NCBI GenBank assembly: GCA_900473795.1
Contig: UCMT01000021.1
Coordinates: forward strand, 1-64,000
Length of the DNA: 64,000 nt
DNA from: Hyphomicrobiales bacterium
GTDB lineage: Bacteria; Pseudomonadota; Alphaproteobacteria; Rhizobiales; Rhizobiaceae
Direction: 5' to 3'
Shown here in pieces: positions 26,921 through 38,674 of the stretch. A program made the position numbers and the translations under genes. The notes beneath the pieces are model-generated. The model did not search any database, had not been told where the DNA came from, and saw only the letters and a program-made list of their open reading frames with translations. How positions within the stretch are numbered: position 1 is the first letter of the stretch; each line of letters begins with the position of its first letter.

Positions 26921-27876
26921 GACCAGGGACCTTTCGGTGGTTCGGAACCACCGCGACCCCAGCCCGTCGGCGGCACGGAGCGCGATTTGGGCACCGGATT
27001 ATCAGCCCTGACCGGCGGCGTCGAGACCGCCGACATCTCACCGGCCATCCTTTGCAGCGCGGCAATACGGTTTTCCGTCGCCGGATGGGTGGAAAACAGG
27101 TTGTCCATGCGCTCGCCGGACAGCGGGTTGATGATGAACATATGGGCGGTTGCCGGGTTGCGCTCGGCCTCCTCGTTCGGCACCTGATGGGCAAAATTGG
27201 AGATCTTGGCGAGCGCGGAAGCGAGCGACAGCGGCTGGCCGCAGATCTCGGCGCCGCGCCGGTCGGCGGAATATTCGCGTGTCCGGCTGATCGCCATCTG
27301 CACGATCATCGCCGCCAGCGGCGCGACGATCATGGCGACGATAACGCCGATGAAACCGAGCGGATTGTTGTTTTCGCGGTTGCCACCGAAGAAAAAGGCG
27401 AAATTGCCGAGCATAGAAATGGCACCGGCCAGTGTCGCCGTCAGCGTCATGGTCAGCGTATCGCGGTTCTGGATGTGCGCGAGCTCATGCGCCATGACGC
27501 CGGCGACCTCGTCATAGGTCAGCGCATTGAGCAGCCCCGTGGATGCGGCAACGGCGGCGTTTTCCGGGTTGCGGCCAGTGGCGAAGGCATTCGGCTGCGG
27601 ATTGTCGATGACATAGACCTTCGGCATCGGCAGCCCGGCGTTTTTTACGAGGTCACGCACGATGCCGTAATATTCCGGCGCCGAGCGCTCATCGACCTCC
27701 TGCGCCCGGTACATGCTCAGCACCATGCGGTCCGAATTCCAATAGGAGAAGAAATTCATGCCGGCGGCGATCAGCAGCGCAATCATCATGCCGCCTTTGC
27801 CGCCGATCAGGAAACCGACCGCCATGAACAATGCGGTCATGAATGCTAGAAGCATCGCGGTGCGCATAAGGTTCAT
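26917..27876 (-). CDS. htpX: M48 membrane zinc protease
   Basis: An inner-membrane metalloprotease of envelope and heat stress. The 319 residues begin with two TM helices (about 5-25 and 28-45). The zinc motif HELAH is at residues 130-134 ([13 protein letters not shown]). Two further hydrophobic segments follow around [14 protein letters not shown] and [15 protein letters not shown]. The third zinc ligand is in [10 protein letters not shown]. The tail after residue 290 is Pro/Arg-rich and probably disordered. It is the first gene of a two-gene operon with rsmB. A parS-like site lies just upstream. Confidence 0.95.
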   Translation of the reverse strand: MNLMRTAMLLAFMTALFMAVGFLIGGKGGMMIALLIAAGMNFFSYWNSDRMVLSMYRAQEVDERSAPEYYGIVRDLVKNAGLPMPKVYVIDNPQPNAFATGRNPENAAVAASTGLLNALTYDEVAGVMAHELAHIQNRDTLTMTLTATLAGAISMLGNFAFFFGGNRENNNPLGFIGVIVAMIVAPLAAMIVQMAISRTREYSADRRGAEICGQPLSLASALAKISNFAHQVPNEEAERNPATAHMFIINPLSGERMDNLFSTHPATENRIAALQRMAGEMSAVSTPPVRADNPVPKSRSVPPTGWGRGGSEPPKGPWS

Positions 27877-27901
27877 CGGTCCATCTCCCTAGGGTCAGCA
27901 A

Positions 27902-27917
27902 CGTTTCACGTGAATCA
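27902..27917. promoter_or_regulatory. parS-like site
   Basis: CGTTTCACGTGAATCA matches parS at 14 of 16 bases with the CACGTG core intact. It is intergenic, 25 bases before the htpX start, between htpX and the divergent SDHAF4-like gene. Confidence 0.6.
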
Positions 27918-28001
27918 TTGGTTCCGTTTGCACGCGAGGTTCCTATATGATGGTGACATCAACCGCATTCTTCAACATTTTCGCGGAAATTTGGACCTCG
28001 C

Positions 28002-28202
28002 ATGCAAAACGACAACGACAATTTACCAGCAGAACCCCGCAAACCGCTGACGCCCGCGGCGCAACGCGCCCTGGCGGAAGCGCAAGAGCGCCGGAAGCAG
28101 CAACAGCCCCTCGACCTGCCGGAGGAACTGGGCGGGCGCGGCGGAGCAGAACCGGCCCGTTTCGGCGATTGGGAAATCAACGGTCGCGCGATCGATTTCT
28201 GA
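28002..28202 (+). CDS. DUF1674 / SDHAF4-like small protein
   Basis: A 66-residue protein of the DUF1674 family. The Glu- and Arg-rich helical N-terminus (QRALAEAQERRKQQQP) leads to the hallmark C-terminus PARFGDWEINGRAIDF. Eukaryotic relatives (SDHAF4) help assemble FAD-loaded succinate dehydrogenase, and bacterial ones are thought to do the same, so it is probably cytoplasmic. It is divergent from htpX, and the nuclease gene follows 49 bases downstream. The sdh genes are not in this window. Confidence 0.85.
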   Translation: MQNDNDNLPAEPRKPLTPAAQRALAEAQERRKQQQPLDLPEELGGRGGAEPARFGDWEINGRAIDF

Positions 28203-28251
28203 GGAAATAATTCCTGTGGCGACTTGTTTGTAACCGGTATATTTTCCTATC

Positions 28252-28719
28252 ATGATGTTTCGCAGCCGCTCCGGCCTTCTCGCCACTTTCATCGTGCCCT
28301 TCCTGGGCTTTTGCGCCCATGCCTTCGAATCTGGCAAACGAATCGAAATCGCCGGTCCGGTCAGTGCAGAGATCATTCGCGTCGTCGACGGGGATACGAT
28401 CCTGGTCGCCGCCAGGCCCTGGCCGCAGCAGACGATGGAGGTCTATGTGCGGTTGCGCGGCATCGACGCGCCGGAGCTGAAATCGTCCTGTGCTGCAGTC
28501 CGCGATGCCGGCCGGCAGGCACGCGCCGCCTTGAGCGACCTCACCCGAGATCAGCACGACATCCAGCTGACGCGCATTTCCGGCGACAAGTATTTCGGCC
28601 GGGTGGTCGCCGATATCAGTTTTTCCGATGGGCGGAATCCGGCTCAGGAGATGCTGACGGCCGGTTATGTTTCGCCTTATGACGGCGGCCGCAAGACGGA
28701 GAACTGCTCCTCCTTCTGA
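28252..28719 (+). CDS. Exported staphylococcal-nuclease-fold protein
   Basis: A 155-residue thermonuclease-family protein. The N-terminal hydrophobic segment LLATFIVPFLGFCAHA looks like a signal peptide, so it probably acts in the periplasm or outside the cell. The OB-fold nuclease domain has IIRVVDGDTILV (Ca ligand Asp) and VRLRGIDAPELK (catalytic Arg and Asp). A RISGDKYFGRVVADI strand contains the usual third-site Arg. It lacks the usual lysine-rich C-terminus. A second Met at 28255 could be the start. It is followed by a hairpin shared with the convergent acs. Confidence 0.85.
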   Translation: MMFRSRSGLLATFIVPFLGFCAHAFESGKRIEIAGPVSAEIIRVVDGDTILVAARPWPQQTMEVYVRLRGIDAPELKSSCAAVRDAGRQARAALSDLTRDQHDIQLTRISGDKYFGRVVADISFSDGRNPAQEMLTAGYVSPYDGGRKTENCSSF

Positions 28720-28727
28720 AGGCCGGT

Positions 28728-28758
28728 TGAGCCATCCCGGGTCACACGGGATGGCTCA
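28728..28758. terminator. 12-bp hairpin between convergent genes
   Basis: TGAGCCATCCCG (28728-28739) pairs perfectly with CGGGATGGCTCA (28747-28758). It lies between the nuclease and acs stop codons. There is no clear T-run on either side, so it may be a bidirectional transcript end or 3' stabiliser. Confidence 0.6.
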
Positions 28759-28767
28759 GGACGGAAA

Positions 28768-30720
<1,953 letters not shown>

Positions 30721-30955
30721 GCTGATTTTCCTCCCTGCGCAGGCATTTGCGGACGGCACTTCGGCCCGTGCGCGTCCTCTCCGGGCGCATTCATATCAGG
30801 TCAAGATACGGCGGCAATTAGACAAAAGGTCATTTCACCGAGAAGAATTGCATTTATGCGACGACGAGGGTATAGAGGCGCTAATTTCCCGGAAATTAAG
30901 TGGTTACACCCCACGGCCCGCGACACCGGCGCGGACGGACAGAAGGACTATACCC

Positions 30956-31657
30956 ATGGCTCAACAACTGCTTATGCCCAAAGCGACGGCCGTATGGCTT
31001 GTTGACAACACTGCCCTGTCGTTCGAACAGATCGCCCAGTTCTGCAAGCTGCACCCGCTGGAGGTCAAGGCGATCGCGGACGGTGAATCGGCGCAGGGCA
31101 TCAAGGGCCTCGACCCGATCGCCACCGGCCAGCTGTCGCGCGACGAGATCGCCCGCGCCGAAGGCAACCCGAACCACAAGCTGAAGCTTTCCGAGCCGAA
31201 GGTGCGTGTGCCGGACAGCAAGCGCAAGGGCCCGCGCTACACCCCGGTTTCCAAGCGCCAGGACCGCCCGAACGCCATCCTCTGGCTGGTGCGCAACCAT
31301 CCGGAACTGAAGGACGCCCAGATCTCGCGTCTCGTCGGCACGACCAAGTCGACGATCGAGCAGATCCGCGAGCGCACCCACTGGAACTCGACCAACCTCA
31401 CGGCGATGGACCCGGTGACGCTTGGCCTCTGCACCCAGATCGACCTCGACCTCGAAGTCGAACGTGCATCGAAGGGCCGGCCGCTGCCGACCGCTGCCGA
31501 ACTCGGCGCAACGCTCGAAGCGTCGAAGGAAACGGAAAAGCTGCCGTTCTCCTATGAGCGCGAGGAAGAGAAGGAAATGGACGCCGATGCCGTTTTCGCC
31601 AAGCTCAAGTCGCTCAAGTCCGACCGCAAGGACGAAGACGACGACGATCATTATTGA
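30956..31657 (+). CDS. trcR: Cell-cycle transcriptional regulator TrcR (DUF1013)
   Basis: A 233-residue DNA-binding regulator conserved in Alphaproteobacteria and linked to RNA polymerase and cell-cycle control in Caulobacter-type bacteria. The N-terminus KATAVWLVDNTALSFEQIAQFCKLH is an HTH-like segment. A second one is NAILWLVRNHPELKDAQISRLVGTTKSTIEQIR (near 120-150). The C-terminus is acidic, ending in a short Asp run. The ATG at 30956 opens after a long untranslated gap. It is followed by a strong terminator and is monocistronic. Confidence 0.93.
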   Translation: MAQQLLMPKATAVWLVDNTALSFEQIAQFCKLHPLEVKAIADGESAQGIKGLDPIATGQLSRDEIARAEGNPNHKLKLSEPKVRVPDSKRKGPRYTPVSKRQDRPNAILWLVRNHPELKDAQISRLVGTTKSTIEQIRERTHWNSTNLTAMDPVTLGLCTQIDLDLEVERASKGRPLPTAAELGATLEASKETEKLPFSYEREEEKEMDADAVFAKLKSLKSDRKDEDDDDHY

Positions 31658-31680
31658 TCGGATCACCTTAAACGACAAAA

Positions 31681-31707
31681 CCCGGATCGCCTGATCCGGG
31701 TTTTTTT
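31681..31707 (+). terminator. Intrinsic terminator of trcR
   Basis: CCCGGATC/GATCCGGG stem (31681-31688 with 31693-31700), a 4-nt loop and seven T residues. It starts 23 bases after the trcR stop. Confidence 0.9.
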
Positions 31708-31729
31708 GTGCCGAGCGGCAGGCAAGCTG

Positions 31730-32116
31730 TCAGTAGGCGGAGCCCTCGCTGCCATCCAGCCGGTGCCGCTCCGTCCCCTTAAGCGGCGGATTGAAGATGC
31801 TGACGAGGATCAGGTCCTCGTCCTTGCCGCCGCGCAGGTAATGCTTGTCGTTGTTGTCGAGCACATAGATATCGCCCGGCACGATCGGAAAGACATTGCC
31901 CGCCATGTCCTCGACCTCTCCCGTGCCGGCGATGCAATAGCAGGCCTCGAGATGGTTGCGGTATTCGAGCAGCGAGGTGGTGTTGGCGCTCACCACGGTG
32001 TGGCAGACGGTGAAGCCCATGCCATCGCGCTCCGTCAGCAGACGATGGCTGGTTCCGCTTCCCCATTCGACGAAATGCGACGTTTCCTCGACTTGCTTCA
32101 GATTGCGAACGAACAT
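31730..32116 (-). CDS. ectC: Solitary L-ectoine synthase family protein
   Basis: A 128-residue cupin of the EctC family, which cyclises N-gamma-acetyl-diaminobutyrate to ectoine with iron. Matches include the start [30 protein letters not shown] and the cupin metal region [23 protein letters not shown]. The second half has [25 protein letters not shown], then FNPPLKG. The usual partners ectA and ectB are not in the window. Solitary EctC proteins are known in bacteria that may use imported precursors. It is divergent from a LysR-type regulator that likely controls it. The length is at the short end of the family. Confidence 0.85.
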   Translation of the reverse strand: MFVRNLKQVEETSHFVEWGSGTSHRLLTERDGMGFTVCHTVVSANTTSLLEYRNHLEACYCIAGTGEVEDMAGNVFPIVPGDIYVLDNNDKHYLRGGKDEDLILVSIFNPPLKGTERHRLDGSEGSAY

Positions 32117-32198
32117 CGGCCTCGGCCTTTCCTTAGAAAAATTTGACGATCGGATAAAAGATGGGTCAAAACCACTCTGTGATTGCCTGTATCGCTTG

Positions 32199-32219
32199 CA
32201 TTTCCTTGTTGGACAAATG
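32199..32219. promoter_or_regulatory. Candidate LysR-type operator between ectC and the regulator
   Basis: CATTT (32199-32203) and AAATG (32215-32219) form an inverted repeat spaced 11 bases, giving the T-N11-A pattern of LysR sites. It lies in the divergent gap, 37 bases before the regulator start codon. Confidence 0.4.
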
Positions 32220-32255
32220 ATGCTTTCTCGTCGTTTATGTTAGGAAAACTTGACT

Positions 32256-33137
32256 ATGCTGCCATCGCTCAGCGCTTTGCGCGTCTTCGAGGCCGCCGCG
32301 CGGCTCAACAGCTTTTCGCGCGCGGCCGACGAGCTGCATGTCACGCATGCGGCGGTCAGCCATCAGATCCGTCTGCTCGAAGACTGGTTCGGCCGGCCGC
32401 TGTTTCTGCGCGAAAAGCGCAGCGTCCGGCTCGTACCCGACGCGCTGGCGCTGGCGCAGACGCTGTCGGTCAGCCTGGGGCGGATCGAAGCGGAGGCCCG
32501 CGCCTTCCGCATGAAAACGACGGGCGAGCTGACCGTCGCCTGTATCGCTTCGATCGCGACGCGATGGCTGATCCCAGCCCTTCCGGACTTCCTGAACGCC
32601 CATCCGGACATCAACGTGCGTGTCGTCTATGCGATGGGCGAGCAGCGCTTTCGCGAGACGGATTGCGACGTCCTGATCACGCTCGGGGAAGACAAAAGCG
32701 AGACGCGGGAATGCACCCGGCTGTTTTCCCGCGCCAATCGGCCCGTTGCCAGCCCGAGCTATCTTGCGCGCCGGGGAAAGCCGCAGACCGCCCGGGAGAT
32801 CGCCACCGCCGACCTCCTGCATGACGAGACGCCGGATCGCTGGCTGAACTGGTGCAGGAAGGCGGGTCTGCAGCCGGACGGCCCGTTGCGCGGCCCGGTG
32901 TTCCAGGATTTCAACCTGCTTGCCACCGCCGTGATCGCCGGACACGGCATTGCGCTCTGTCCGACCGAAGTGTTCCGCCGCGAATTGGCCAGTGGCGACC
33001 TCGTCATCCTCTCCGATGTCGAGACCTTGACCGACGAAAGCTATTTCCTCGTCACCGCCCGGCCGGCCGGCGGCGCTGCCATCCAATTCAGGGACTGGTT
33101 TTGCGGTCTGACGGCGCGTTTGCGTGAATCCGGCTAA
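32256..33137 (+). CDS. LysR-family transcriptional regulator, GcvA type
   Basis: A 293-residue LysR regulator. The N-terminal winged HTH is visible: LRVFEAAARLNSFSRAADELHVTHAAVSHQIRLLEDWFG, followed by the linker and an effector-binding domain (TVACIASIATRWLIPALPDFL to the C-terminus). It resembles GcvA-like activators. The ATG at 32256 has AGGA upstream. It is divergent from ectC, so it may regulate that gene and itself. The stop codon overlaps that of the convergent prpE by two bases. The effector is unknown. Confidence 0.9.
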   Translation: MLPSLSALRVFEAAARLNSFSRAADELHVTHAAVSHQIRLLEDWFGRPLFLREKRSVRLVPDALALAQTLSVSLGRIEAEARAFRMKTTGELTVACIASIATRWLIPALPDFLNAHPDINVRVVYAMGEQRFRETDCDVLITLGEDKSETRECTRLFSRANRPVASPSYLARRGKPQTAREIATADLLHDETPDRWLNWCRKAGLQPDGPLRGPVFQDFNLLATAVIAGHGIALCPTEVFRRELASGDLVILSDVETLTDESYFLVTARPAGGAAIQFRDWFCGLTARLRESG

Positions 33138-35041
33138 CCACCAATGCCGCGCTCCCTCAGCGCCGCGGCGATTTCCTCCAGCACGGTCGGGTCGTCGATC
33201 GTCGCCGGCATCTTCCAGCTCTCGCGATCGGCGATCTTCTGCATCGTGCCGCGCAGGATTTTTCCCGAACGGGTCTTCGGCAGACGTTTGACGCAGATGG
33301 CCGTCTTGAACGCGGCGACCGGGCCGAGACGTTCCCGCACCAGCGCAACGACTTCCCGTTCTATCGCGGCTGTTTCACGGGAAACATTGGCGTTGACGAC
33401 AAGGAAACCGGCCGGAATCTGGCCCTTGATCGCATCGGCGATGCCGATCACCGCGCATTCGGCAACATCGGCATGGCTGGCGCAGATTTCCTCCATCGAA
33501 CCCGTGGAAAGGCGGTGCCCGGCGACATTGATGATGTCGTCGGTGCGCGACATGATGAAGATATAGCCGTCTTCATCGATATAGCCGGCATCGGCGGTGC
33601 GGTAGTAGCCGGGGAATTCCGAGAGGCAGGCCTCGCGAAAACGCGCGTCGGCATTCCAGAACGTCGGCAGGCAGCCCGGCGGCAGCGGCAGCTTGATCAC
33701 GACATTGCCGAGGGTCCCGTTGGCAACCGGGTGTCCGGCATCGTCCAAGACCTGGACGTCATAGCCGGGCAGGGGCACCGCGGCGGAGCCATATTTGACC
33801 GGCAGGAGGCCAAGGCCGATCGGATTTCCCGCCACCGGCCAGCCGGTTTCCGTCTGCCACCAATTGTCGATGACGGGCACGCCGAGCTTCGCCTCCGCCC
33901 AGGCAACGGTGTCCGGATCGGCGCGCTCGCCGGCAAGAAACAGGGCCTGCAGCGATGAAATGTCATGCCGGCCGATCAGTTCTCCCTGCGGATCTTCCTT
34001 GCGGATGGCACGAAACGCCGTCGGCGCAGTGAACAGCTTGGTAACGCCGTGCTGCTCGACGACGCGCCAGTAGGCACCGGCGTCGGGCGTGCCCACGGGC
34101 TTTCCCTCGTAAAGCACCGACGTGCTGCCGTTGAGCAGGGGGCCGTAGACGATGTAGGAATGGCCGACGACCCAGCCGATATCGGACGCCGCCCAGAAAA
34201 CCTGACCCGGCTTCAGGCCGAAAAAATTCTGCATCGACCATAAAAGCGCGACCATATGGCCGCCTGTGTCGCGCACCACGCCCTTGGGCTGGCCGGTCGT
34301 TCCGGACGTGTAGAGAACATACAGCGGATCGGTGGCAAGAACCGGCGTGCAGGGCACATCCACCCCTTTGCGCTTTGCCGCGTTGACCGCCGAAGCAAGA
34401 TCGATATCGCGCTCCGCCCGCAACTCCGCCTGCAACGTTTCACGCTGATAAACCAGGCAGCGATCCGGCTTATGGGCGCTGATCTCGATCGCCGCATCGA
34501 GGAGGGGCTTGTAGGCGATGGCGCGGCCGCCTTCGATGCCGCAACTGGCGGAAACGATCAGTTTCGCCTGACTGTCGCTGATGCGCGTGGCCAGTTCGTT
34601 TGCCGCGAAACCGCCGAAGACGACAGAGTGCACGGCGCCGATACGCGCGGCCGCCAGCATGGCGAAGGCCGTCTGCGGGATCATCGGCATATAGATGATG
34701 ATCCGGTCGCCCTTACCCAGGCCGAGGTCACGATAGACGGCCGCAAGCGCGACAACCTCCTCCAACATGGCACCGTAGGTCCAATGCTCGACAGTGTCCG
34801 TGACCGGACTGTCATAGATCAGCGCAGTCTGATCCGCGCGACCCGCAGCGACCTGGCGATCCAGACAATTGAAGCAGGTATTTGTCTCGCCGCCACTAAA
34901 CCAATGGCCGTAGACGCCCCGGTCCGGATCGAAGACGCGCTGCGGCGGCCGGAACCAGTCGATATCCTCTGCGGCCTTTGCCCAGAATGCTTGCGGATCC
35001 TGCTTCCACGCGTCGTACACGTCGGAATAGCTGCTCGCCAT
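33134..35041 (-). CDS. prpE: Propionyl-CoA synthetase family protein
   Basis: An AMP-forming short-chain acyl-CoA synthetase. The ATG at 35041 gives 635 residues. Motifs are [52 protein letters not shown], and the lysine motif [16 protein letters not shown]. The GYDVQVLDDAG segment is typical of PrpE rather than Acs. It should activate propionate and related acids for methylcitrate or methylmalonyl routes. No other prp genes are nearby, so the substrate stays open. The frame extends 54 codons upstream without a good start. It is convergent with the LysR gene. Confidence 0.9.
   Translation of the reverse strand: MASSYSDVYDAWKQDPQAFWAKAAEDIDWFRPPQRVFDPDRGVYGHWFSGGETNTCFNCLDRQVAAGRADQTALIYDSPVTDTVEHWTYGAMLEEVVALAAVYRDLGLGKGDRIIIYMPMIPQTAFAMLAAARIGAVHSVVFGGFAANELATRISDSQAKLIVSASCGIEGGRAIAYKPLLDAAIEISAHKPDRCLVYQRETLQAELRAERDIDLASAVNAAKRKGVDVPCTPVLATDPLYVLYTSGTTGQPKGVVRDTGGHMVALLWSMQNFFGLKPGQVFWAASDIGWVVGHSYIVYGPLLNGSTSVLYEGKPVGTPDAGAYWRVVEQHGVTKLFTAPTAFRAIRKEDPQGELIGRHDISSLQALFLAGERADPDTVAWAEAKLGVPVIDNWWQTETGWPVAGNPIGLGLLPVKYGSAAVPLPGYDVQVLDDAGHPVANGTLGNVVIKLPLPPGCLPTFWNADARFREACLSEFPGYYRTADAGYIDEDGYIFIMSRTDDIINVAGHRLSTGSMEEICASHADVAECAVIGIADAIKGQIPAGFLVVNANVSRETAAIEREVVALVRERLGPVAAFKTAICVKRLPKTRSGKILRGTMQKIADRESWKMPATIDDPTVLEEIAAALRERGIGG
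33371..33386. promoter_or_regulatory. Degenerate parS-like site inside prpE
   Basis: TGTTTCACGGGAAACA matches the parS palindrome at 15 of 16 bases, but the mismatch breaks the central CACGTG. It is inside a coding region, so it may be chance or a weak site. Confidence 0.35.
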
Positions 35042-35138
35042 CTCCGTCTCCTCCACTCCCGAACCGGGGTCAGCCGGCCTCCAAGCGGAAACATTAAGAG
35101 ATTGCGAAGGGGGCGAGAAGCCAGACGAAAGCGTTAGA

Positions 35139-35798
35139 TCAACGCGTGCCGAAGATCGCCGAGCCGACGCGCACGCTGGTGGCGCCGAACTGCACGGCCA
35201 CATCGAAATCGCTGGACATGCCCATGGACAGCTTTGTCAGCCCGCAACGCGTCGCGAGCTTGGCGAGCAGGGCAAAATGCGGCCCGGGATTCTCATCCGC
35301 TGGCGGAATGCACATCAGACCCTCGATCGGAATGCCGATCGTCTCCCGGCACAGCGTGATGAAGACAATGGTTTCATCCGGCGCGATGCCGGCCTTTTGC
35401 GGTTCAAGGCCGGTATTGACCTGAACATAGAGGCGAACGGGCTTGTCTTGGCGCATGATCTCAGCGGCGACAGCTCTGGCGATCTTCTCTCGGTCGATGG
35501 TCTCGATGACGTCGAAGAGGGCAACCGCATCGGCCGCCTTGTTGGATTGCAGCGGGCCGATCAGATGCAGCTTGATATCGGAGGTCCCCGCACGAAGCTC
35601 CGGCCACTTGCCCTGCGCTTCCTGCACCCGGTTTTCGCCGAAGACGCGCTGTCCGGCCTCAATCACCGGGCGGATCGCCTCGGCGTCGAACGTCTTCGAA
35701 ACAGCAACCAGCGAAACGGAGCCGGCGTCCCGGTTCGTACCGGCTTCTGCGTTGCGAATCCGGCTCAGGACATCGTTCAACCGTTCTTCCACGCTCAT
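35139..35798 (-). CDS. YggS/PLPBP-family PLP-binding protein
   Basis: A 219-residue PLP-binding homeostasis protein of the fold-III (alanine-racemase-like) group. The PLP lysine is in SLVAVSKTF near residue 30. The phosphate-binding SMGMSSDFDVAVQFGATSVRVGSAIFG ends the protein. Other matches are VFGENRVQEA and LIGPLQSNKAAD. The start at 35798 has GGTGGAG upstream. Family members control free PLP and amino-acid pools and have no known catalytic turnover. It is upstream of prpE in the same direction, with 97 bases between them. Confidence 0.92.
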   Translation of the reverse strand: MSVEERLNDVLSRIRNAEAGTNRDAGSVSLVAVSKTFDAEAIRPVIEAGQRVFGENRVQEAQGKWPELRAGTSDIKLHLIGPLQSNKAADAVALFDVIETIDREKIARAVAAEIMRQDKPVRLYVQVNTGLEPQKAGIAPDETIVFITLCRETIGIPIEGLMCIPPADENPGPHFALLAKLATRCGLTKLSMGMSSDFDVAVQFGATSVRVGSAIFGTR

Positions 35799-36046
35799 CG
35801 TCACCATCTCCACCAAAATCCTTCGCCCGCGGCGGCCTTCCATGCTTCGAAAGCCAGCCTTTCGGCGCAATAGTCAAACAAGGCGCGGATGCCAAGCCGT
35901 TATCGCCACCGACTGGCCGAATGGCTCAAAGATTTGCCCTCAAAGCCTTCCAAAACTTGACGCTACGCTTGTTTCATGGTGAAGGTCACGCCAAATGTCG
36001 GAGGGGATGATTTTCCCCTCGCCCAAATTTCCGGAACATCGATCAT

Positions 36047-38674
36047 ATGGCTACCGAACGTTACAATCCGCGCGATGCTGAACCCCGCTGGCAACAGGAA
36101 TGGGAGCAGAAAAACGTCTTCACGACCGACAATGACGATCCGCGCGAAAAATACTACGTGCTCGAGATGTTTCCCTATCCGTCGGGCCGCATCCACATGG
36201 GCCATGTCCGCAACTATGCGATGGGCGATGTCGTTGCGCGCTACAAGCGCGCCCGTGGTTACAATGTGCTGCACCCGATGGGCTGGGACGCATTCGGCAT
36301 GCCGGCTGAAAATGCCGCCATGGAACGCGGCGTGCATCCGGCATCCTGGACTTACCAGAACATCGCCTCGATGAAGGCGCAGCTGAAGGTCATGGGCCTC
36401 TCGCTCGACTGGTCGCGCGAGTTCGCCACCTGCGATGTCGACTATTACCAGCGCCAGCAGCACCTGTTCCTGGATTTCCTGGAAAAAGGTCTGGTCTATC
36501 GCAAGCAATCGAAGGTCAACTGGGATCCGGTCGACAACACGGTTCTGGCCAACGAGCAGGTCATCGACGGCCGCGGCTGGCGTTCCGGCGCCCTGGTGGA
36601 ACAACGCGAACTGACGCAGTGGTTCTTCCGCATCACCGATTTCAGCCAGGATCTGCTGGATTCGCTCGACACGCTCGACCAGTGGCCGGAAAAGGTCCGG
36701 CTGATGCAGAAGAACTGGATCGGCCGCTCCGAAGGCCTGACGATCCGCTGGGAAATCGTTGCGGGTACGGGCGCTGACGCATCCGAAGTGACCGTCTATA
36801 CGACGCGGCCGGACACGCTGTTCGGTGCCTCCTTCCTGGCTATCGCCGCCGATCACCCGCTGGCGCAACAGGCAGCCGCCGCAAACGCCGAGATCGAAGC
36901 GTTCTGCGACGAATGCCGCCGTGCCGGTACGTCGCTGGCCGCGCTCGAGACAGCCGAGAAGAAGGGGATCGACACCGGCATCCGCGTCAAGCATCCACTC
37001 GATCCGAACTGGGAACTGCCGGTCTACGTCGCCAATTTCGTCCTGATGGACTACGGCACCGGCGCCATCTTCGGCTGCCCCTCCGGCGATCAGCGCGACC
37101 TCGACTTCGCCCACAAATACGGCCTCCCAGTCGTTGCCGTAGTGATGCCGAAGGACGGCGACGCGGCAAGCTTCGCCATTGGCAACGAAGCCTATGGCGG
37201 CGATGGCGTGATGATCAATTCGCGCTTCCTCGACGGCCTTTCGATCGAAGAGGCCTTCGAGAAGATCGCCTCGACGCTGGAGAACACGAAGATCGGCGGC
37301 GAGCCGCAGGCCGAGCGCAAGGTCAATTTCCGCCTGCGCGACTGGGGCATCTCGCGCCAGCGCTATTGGGGCTGCCCGATCCCGGTCATTCACTGCGACG
37401 ACTGCGGCGTGCTACCCGTGCCGAAGGCCGATCTGCCGGTGAAACTGCCAGAAGACGTGACCTTCGACAAGCCGGGCAATCCGCTCGATCGCCATCCGAC
37501 CTGGCGGCACGTCGGCTGCCCGCAATGCGGCAAGGATGCGCGGCGCGAGACCGACACGATGGATACGTTCGTCGATTCCTCCTGGTATTTCGCCCGCTTC
37601 ACCGCACCATGGGAAAACAATCCGACCAATCCGGCCGTCGTCGACCGCTGGCTGCCGGTCGACCAGTATATCGGCGGCATCGAGCACGCGATTTTGCACC
37701 TGCTGTATTCGCGGTTCTTTACCCGGGCAATGAAAGCAACCGGCCATGCCGGCCTCGACGAGCCGTTCAAGGGCCTCTTCACCCAGGGCATGGTCGTACA
37801 CGAGACCTACAGCCGCGGCGAGGGCGCACAACGCGAATGGATCACGCCAGCCGAAATTGAGATCGAGGAAGTCGACGGCAAGCGCCGGGCGACGCTGATC
37901 GAAACCGGCGAGCCGATCACCATCGGCTCGATCGAGAAGATGTCGAAGTCGAAGAAGAACGTCGTCGATCCGGACGACATCATCGCCTCCTATGGAGCCG
38001 ACACGGCGCGCTTCTTCGTTCTCTCCGATTCTCCGCCGGATCGTGACGTCATCTGGTCGGAAGCCGGCGTCGAAGGAGCCCACCGCTTCGTGCAGCGCCT
38101 ATGGCGGCTGGTCTCGGAAGCCTCCGACACGTTGAAGGCAATCGACGCCAAGCCGGCTTCCGAGGGACCGGCGCTGGCGATCTCGCAGTTCGCCCACAAG
38201 ACGCTGAAGGCTGTCCAGGCGGACTATGACAAGCTGGCCTTCAACAAGGCCGTGGCGCGCCTCTATGAACTGGTGAACGCGCTTGCGGGCCCGCTGACCC
38301 AGGTGGCCGACGGGTCAGCCGACGCCGCGACGATCGCCGCCGTCAAGGACGCGAGTGCGATCCTGATCAACCTGGTCGCGCCGATGATGCCGCATCTGGC
38401 CGAGCAGTGCTGGCAGGAGATCGGCGGCACGGGTCTGGTCGCGCAGGCCGCCTGGCCGGCTTACCGCGAGGCGCTGGTTGCCGAGAACGAGGTGACGATG
38501 CCGGTTCAGATCAACGGCAAGAAACGCGGCGATTTGACAATTGCGCGCGACGCAGATCAGACTGCGATCGAGAGCGCGGTCCTCGCGCTCGACCCCGTCA
38601 AGGCCGCGCTGAACGGCCAAAGCCCGAAGAAAATCATCGTCGTGCCCCAGAGGATCGTGAATGTCGTTGTCTGA
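36047..38674 (+). CDS. leuS: Leucyl-tRNA synthetase
   Basis: Attaches leucine to tRNA-Leu. The 875 residues match the family. The class-I motif is [16 protein letters not shown] and the KMSKS loop is [15 protein letters not shown]. The CP1 editing domain lies around residues 230-430, with [12 protein letters not shown] and the [17 protein letters not shown] tail. The Zn-like cysteines lie at [10 protein letters not shown] and [18 protein letters not shown]. The start ATG is preceded by a short hairpin (around 36000-36020). The lptE gene overlaps its last 14 bases, so leuS-lptE-holA is an operon. Confidence 0.97.
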   Translation: MATERYNPRDAEPRWQQEWEQKNVFTTDNDDPREKYYVLEMFPYPSGRIHMGHVRNYAMGDVVARYKRARGYNVLHPMGWDAFGMPAENAAMERGVHPASWTYQNIASMKAQLKVMGLSLDWSREFATCDVDYYQRQQHLFLDFLEKGLVYRKQSKVNWDPVDNTVLANEQVIDGRGWRSGALVEQRELTQWFFRITDFSQDLLDSLDTLDQWPEKVRLMQKNWIGRSEGLTIRWEIVAGTGADASEVTVYTTRPDTLFGASFLAIAADHPLAQQAAAANAEIEAFCDECRRAGTSLAALETAEKKGIDTGIRVKHPLDPNWELPVYVANFVLMDYGTGAIFGCPSGDQRDLDFAHKYGLPVVAVVMPKDGDAASFAIGNEAYGGDGVMINSRFLDGLSIEEAFEKIASTLENTKIGGEPQAERKVNFRLRDWGISRQRYWGCPIPVIHCDDCGVLPVPKADLPVKLPEDVTFDKPGNPLDRHPTWRHVGCPQCGKDARRETDTMDTFVDSSWYFARFTAPWENNPTNPAVVDRWLPVDQYIGGIEHAILHLLYSRFFTRAMKATGHAGLDEPFKGLFTQGMVVHETYSRGEGAQREWITPAEIEIEEVDGKRRATLIETGEPITIGSIEKMSKSKKNVVDPDDIIASYGADTARFFVLSDSPPDRDVIWSEAGVEGAHRFVQRLWRLVSEASDTLKAIDAKPASEGPALAISQFAHKTLKAVQADYDKLAFNKAVARLYELVNALAGPLTQVADGSADAATIAAVKDASAILINLVAPMMPHLAEQCWQEIGGTGLVAQAAWPAYREALVAENEVTMPVQINGKKRGDLTIARDADQTAIESAVLALDPVKAALNGQSPKKIIVVPQRIVNVVV

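Noticed and set aside
34436..34450. CGTTTCACG half palindrome in prpE as another parS
   Set aside because: Only one half of the palindrome is present; the second half (CTGATAA) does not match.
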